A stretch of 17,895 nucleotides of DNA, from NCBI RefSeq assembly GCF_036703385.1, contig NZ_DATNPA010000047.1:1-17895 (forward strand), written 5' to 3'. Origin of the DNA: Allocoleopsis sp036703385. GTDB taxonomy: Bacteria > Cyanobacteriota > Cyanobacteriia > Cyanobacteriales > Coleofasciculaceae. Position 1 is the stretch's first letter, and each line of letters starts with the position of its first letter. Made by a program: the position numbers and the translations under genes. The notes under the pieces are model-generated. The model searched no databases, was not told where the DNA came from, and worked only from the letters and a program-made list of their open reading frames with translations. Positions 15,301 to 17,895 of the stretch are shown here, one piece after another.

Positions 15301-16429
15301 CCAAGAGGGTAAACCCAAATTAAACCTAGCGATGATTGAGGATATCACCGAGCGTAGACAGTTACAAACCGACTTGCTGCATAGCGAAGAGCGCTTCCGC
15401 ACTTCTGTGGAAAATATGCTTGACTGCTTTGGCATCTATTCAGCCATTCGAGACCACAGGGGTCAGATTGTAGACTTTTTAATCGAGTACGTTAATCCGG
15501 CAACCTGTACGTTCAACCGCACCTCTAAAGAGGATCACATCGGTAAACGCTTGTGTGAACTCCTGCCTAGCCATCGAGAAACAGGGCTATTTGATGAGTA
15601 CTGTCAGCTTGTAGAAACGGGTCAACCCCTAGTTAAAGAATCTCTCCTGTTTGAAGATACTATCAACGGTCAGCCGATCAGTGGAGCTTTCGATCTTCGT
15701 GCGGTCAAACTCGGAGATGGAATGGCAGTGGCTTGGCGTGACATCACGGAACGCAAGCAGGCAGAAGATCAAATTAAAGCGTCTCTTCTAGAAAAAGAAA
15801 CCCTCCTCAAAGAAATTCACCACCGCGTCAAAAACAACTTACAAATTATCTCCAGCCTGCTCCGGTTGCAATCAAGGCAAATTCGCGCTCAGCAGACTCT
15901 CGGACTCTTCAAAGAGAGCCAGAACCGGGTGCAGGCAATGGCCTTGATTCATGAGAAGCTTTATCAATCGTCTAACTTAGCTCAGATTGACTTTCAGGAC
16001 TATATCACAAGCCTGGTTGGTAATTTATGTCGCTCTTATGACACTCGTCGCCATGATGTCACCTTTAAAATTAACGTGGAGCCCGTTTCACTAGCGATTG
16101 ATACAGCAATTCCCTGTGGTTTAATTATTAATGAACTGGTCACTAACTCTCTCAAGTACGCCTTTCCTGAAAATCAAGCAGGTGAGATTTGTATTAGCCT
16201 TCAGTTCGGGGAATCGCCCTTAAATGCACCGCTAGACAGAGAAAATTTTATCTTAACTATCCGTGATAATGGCATTGGCTTACCACAAGACTTCGACTTT
16301 CGCAACACCAGCTCCCTTGGTTTACAGCTCATGTGTAGATTGGCTAAGCAGATAGGGGGTAGCCTGCAACACAACCGCAGCCAGGGAACTGAATTTAAAA
16401 TCGTATTTACCAAACCTATCTCTAACTGA
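12335..16429 (+). CDS. GAF and multi-PAS sensor histidine kinase (HisKA_2 type)
   Basis: This 1364-residue kinase has no clear membrane helix, so it is probably cytosolic. An N-terminal GAF domain (about 20-180) reads like the cyanobacterial bilin-binding group (ICRFQPDGSG, FQVRANLVVPI, LIAHHCSEPRQWQ). Where chromophore-carrying members have Cys-His before LELLxxFQVRAN, this protein has D115-Y116, so canonical bilin attachment is unlikely. About seven PAS domains follow (roughly 202-322, 380-505, 515-630, 632-755, 757-882, 885-1010, 1013-1145), linked by repeated RKRAEEALRESE-type connectors and a coiled coil at about 325-380. The C-terminus is HisKA_2 (E-I-H-H1163-RVKNNLQ) and HATPase_c with N1271, DNGIG (1311-1315) and LGL (1328-1330). 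Start: ATG 12335 with AGAGG 5 bp upstream. The REC protein downstream is a plausible target. Confidence 0.92.
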   Translation: MSLSRLPEPSLALEPVLDCLEAIALSISQTQSIDDILNTAVREAHKILQTDRVLICRFQPDGSGVVINESVSSSWMPVLNQTIDENSFTSNKVEALRPDSFSAIADIYASDIQPDYLELLAQFQVRANLVVPIVENTPTQKPLWGLLIAHHCSEPRQWQPLEVKLLQQIAMQIAIAIGQTKAFEQFQTELAQRQEAEQELRRQQEFLHHVIDISPNLICVKDWEGKFKLVNQSLANIYETTVEDLVGKTDADFNSHVAEVEHYLQDDREVMSLLQPKFIPEEILTSPSGAVHYLQTIKKPLLSPTGRARYVLATAIDITVRKRTEQERDREAAEKHRLFEQIERQNQTLEAKVQERTAQLSLANEQLKQEVAERTQVQEALQESEQKFRQLAENIQSVFWMSNLTMSQIDYISPAYEKIWGRSCAELYALPKSWLDAVHPEDRDRVIAMLTRIREDDYEQEYRIIRPDGEIRWIRDRSFPIRDEAGHVYRVVGIAEDISDAYQQAEQRKRAEEALQESNERIFNILESITSAFFALNQDGQFTYLNCRAEQFLQETREELLGKNIWDEFPQLVDSRFYKEYHKAISARVTITFEDFYEPLNTWFEIHAYPGHDGLGVYFRNINKRKRAEKALRESEARFRRLFDSNVVGIIFADFRGAITEANDLFLQMVGYTREDLLQGKVRWDEMTPPEYRYLDTLAMEQSKESGVGTPWEKEFIRQDGSRVPVLIGGALLDGVDDQAVAFVLDISDRKRVEEDLRKSEERWQLVLKGNNDGIWDLNLKTNQVFRSTRYKEMLGYQEHELGDNNDDWKTRIHPDDFERVMQINQDYLERKIPHYAVEYRQRCKNGNYKWVFGRAQAVWDAAGSPVRMVGSTTDISDRKQAEEALRESEQQFRQIFQEAPIGISVADFQTHRFLKANPAWCQLLGYSASELLSLTFDEISHPDDLPEDLHKVKQIEQGKIDSFRMEKRYRQKNGEFMWANLTVTVLPSQEGKPKLNLAMIEDITERRQLQTDLLHSEERFRTSVENMLDCFGIYSAIRDHRGQIVDFLIEYVNPATCTFNRTSKEDHIGKRLCELLPSHRETGLFDEYCQLVETGQPLVKESLLFEDTINGQPISGAFDLRAVKLGDGMAVAWRDITERKQAEDQIKASLLEKETLLKEIHHRVKNNLQIISSLLRLQSRQIRAQQTLGLFKESQNRVQAMALIHEKLYQSSNLAQIDFQDYITSLVGNLCRSYDTRRHDVTFKINVEPVSLAIDTAIPCGLIINELVTNSLKYAFPENQAGEICISLQFGESPLNAPLDRENFILTIRDNGIGLPQDFDFRNTSSLGLQLMCRLAKQIGGSLQHNRSQGTEFKIVFTKPISN

Positions 16430-16768
16430 CGCCCGCTCCCTGGAACAACTTCAGCCTGCTCGATACCTGTTATCCCTAGAATTCACGACCCAAGATATAC
16501 TTGATATTTGCGCACTCTTGTGGTGTGTGGCTGGTCAATCAACCCACGCCTAAGATCAGAGCTTCAGTGAAGAACCTTTTTTGAAGTACTCTTTCCTGAA
16601 CGGCTGGCTAAATAGGCTTCTACAGTAATGGGTCACTCGATTTTGGATTTGAGATTTTGGATTGACCCTATGTCTAATTTCATCTTTAATCCTGTAACTA
16701 ATCACCAAGAATTCAACTCATGTGATTTGGCAGATAAACATAAAAACGGTAGAAGTGGTCTTTTGTCA
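16430..16768. other. Non-coding gap between the two signalling genes
   Basis: I see no gene here apart from the 5' extension of the REC-kinase frame, judged non-coding. At 16639-16664 a 7-bp-periodic repeat (GATTTTGGATT, twice, 14 bp apart) lies between GGGTCA (16630-16635) and TGACCC (16663-16668), a 6-bp inverted repeat. No convincing terminator or promoter was found. Confidence 0.45.
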
Positions 16769-17881
16769 ATGATGTCTAAAGCCAAGCTCCTGGTAGTTGA
16801 AGACGAAGAGATTGTTGCCTTCGACATAGAAAATACCCTTAAAGACTTGGGTTACGAAGTACCGTCTGTTGTTTCCTCCAAAGAAGAAGCTCTCGCCGCC
16901 ACTGCTGAAATACAGCCGGATTTAGTCTTGATGGATATCAGGCTGAAAGGGAGCTGGGATGGGATTGAAGCGGCTCAAGAAATTCGCGATCGCTTTAATA
17001 TCCCTGTAATATATCTAACAGCCTATGCCGATACTAGTACACTGCAACAAGCCAAGAGCACTGAACCCTTTGGGTACATACTCAAGCCGTTTGAAGAGAG
17101 AGAATTACAGACAGCCATTGAAATGGCTCTTAGCCGTTATCAATCTGAAGCAAGAATGCGTCAGGCATTAGAAAAAGAAAAGGAACTCAACGAACTGAAA
17201 TCCCAATTTATTGCTATTGTCTCTCATGAATTCCGCACACCCTTAGCAACGATCAACTCTTCAACCGAACTCTTGCAACGTTATTGCCGGGATTCGATGG
17301 ATGAGAAAAAAAGCAAACATTTTCGGCAGATTAAAATATCAGTCGCTGAAATGACTCAATTACTGGATGATGTGTTAGTCATTGGTAAAGCCGAAGCAGG
17401 CAAACTGGAATTTACGCCAGCACCCTTGAATTTGCTGGAGTTTTGTCGTCACCTCATAGAAGAGCTACAGCTGAATGCCGGTAAGCAGCATATCATTTCC
17501 TTGTCCAGTCAAGGAGAATGTACCGATGTCCGCATGGATGAGAATCTGCTGCGACGAATTCTAACCAATCTGATCTCGAATGCGATTAAGTACTCTCCTG
17601 ACGGAGGAGAGGTAATTGTTAAACTTTCTTGCCAAGATCAGATAGCGACATTGCGTATTCAGGATCGAGGGATCGGTATTCCTATAGATGACCAAAGGCA
17701 TCTGTTTACGCCATTTTATAGAGGTGTTAATGTACGCCAAATCAAAGGGACAGGGTTAGGGCTCTTGATTGTTAAACGGTGTGTAGACTTATATGGGGGT
17801 ACAATTTCTGTAGAAAGCAAAGTTGGTTTGGGAACAACATTTACCGTCACGCTGCCACTTGTATCAAACAGTGAACAGTGA
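16769..17881 (+). CDS. Response-regulator receiver/histidine kinase hybrid (REC-HisKA-HATPase)
   Basis: This 370-residue signalling protein has the receiver domain at the N-terminus. REC (about 4-125) has acidic residues E11 and D12, phospho-acceptor D56 (VLMDIRLKG), T84 (YLTAYAD) and K106 (YILKPFE), so it should be phosphorylatable. A coiled coil leads to HisKA with H153 (SHEFRTPL) and HATPase_c with N271 (NLISNAIKYSP), DRGIG and TGLGL. It has no sensor domain, so its input is probably phosphorylation of REC. This REC subtype often partners PAS-rich HisKA_2 kinases such as the neighbour upstream (inference). The frame opens at ATG 16628, but those 47 codons contain a heptamer repeat, the inverted repeat and no domain, and REC motifs begin right after ATG 16769/16772, so the short form is preferred. 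The last residues (SNSEQ) are encoded by a heptamer array. Confidence 0.9.
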   Translation: MMSKAKLLVVEDEEIVAFDIENTLKDLGYEVPSVVSSKEEALAATAEIQPDLVLMDIRLKGSWDGIEAAQEIRDRFNIPVIYLTAYADTSTLQQAKSTEPFGYILKPFEERELQTAIEMALSRYQSEARMRQALEKEKELNELKSQFIAIVSHEFRTPLATINSSTELLQRYCRDSMDEKKSKHFRQIKISVAEMTQLLDDVLVIGKAEAGKLEFTPAPLNLLEFCRHLIEELQLNAGKQHIISLSSQGECTDVRMDENLLRRILTNLISNAIKYSPDGGEVIVKLSCQDQIATLRIQDRGIGIPIDDQRHLFTPFYRGVNVRQIKGTGLGLLIVKRCVDLYGGTISVESKVGLGTTFTVTLPLVSNSEQ

Positions 17882-17894
17882 ACAGTGAACAGCG
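17867..17894 (+). repeat. Heptamer array overlapping a stop codon
   Basis: Units AACAGTG at 17867, 17874 and 17881, then AACAGCG at 17888, continue to the window edge. The first two units encode the last residues of the REC-kinase and its TGA stop (17879-17881); the rest is downstream. The array may be longer beyond the window. Confidence 0.7.
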
Positions 17895-17895
17895 A

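Noticed and set aside
16560..16600. Possible terminator (CTTCAGTGAAG followed by T-run)
   Set aside because: The stem is only about 4 bp with a 3-base loop, and the T-run is offset; too weak to call.
16628..16768. N-terminal extension of the REC-kinase from ATG 16628
   Set aside because: The stretch contains a 7-bp-periodic repeat and an inverted repeat, encodes no recognisable domain, and REC motifs start immediately after ATG 16769/16772.

Overview
The window looks like chromosomal DNA from a cyanobacterium, most likely a filamentous one. Evidence: many GCGATCGC (HIP1) octamers inside genes, short 7-bp tandem repeats and small hairpin-rich repeats between genes, a CuA-less terminal oxidase cluster of the cyanobacterial ARTO type, and a very long GAF/multi-PAS histidine kinase. 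No tRNA, rRNA, CRISPR array or transposase gene was recognised.

Layout. (1) 1-5671 is a respiratory block on the plus strand: the end of a DUF2231-like membrane protein, subunits II, I and III of a haem-copper oxidase (ctaC, ctaD, ctaE), an 80-residue two-helix membrane protein, and a type II NAD(P)H dehydrogenase-like flavoprotein. Subunit II has lost the CuA ligands and subunit I is A2-type (YSHPAVY). Together the genes suggest a short NAD(P)H -> quinone -> O2 chain ending in a quinol oxidase. (2) 5672-7279 is a gene-poor stretch. It holds a TA-flanked miniature element, a frameshifted pseudogene that joins a ZIP-transporter N-terminus to an EamA/DMT-transporter C-terminus, a small possible membrane protein on the minus strand, and two hairpin repeats. 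(3) 7280-10805 encodes a sugar-type ABC importer (binding protein and two permeases) with no ATPase gene. One gap in it is filled exactly by nine 7-bp repeats and the other by two miniature inverted-repeat elements. (4) 10815-11477 is a convergent, minus-strand cation-dependent O-methyltransferase. (5) 11625-12065 is a small lipoprotein gene with miniature elements on either side. (6) 12335-17881 holds two signalling genes: a 1364-residue GAF/7xPAS/HisKA_2 kinase and a REC-HisKA-HATPase protein, plausibly a phosphorelay pair.

The strongest points for a second look are the ARTO-type oxidase with adjacent NDH-2 and small membrane protein; the family of miniature elements, including one copy that contains another repeat; the chimeric pseudogene; and the heptamer array that replaces a normal ribosome-binding region. 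All domain and family names come from reading motifs by eye; no database search was run.
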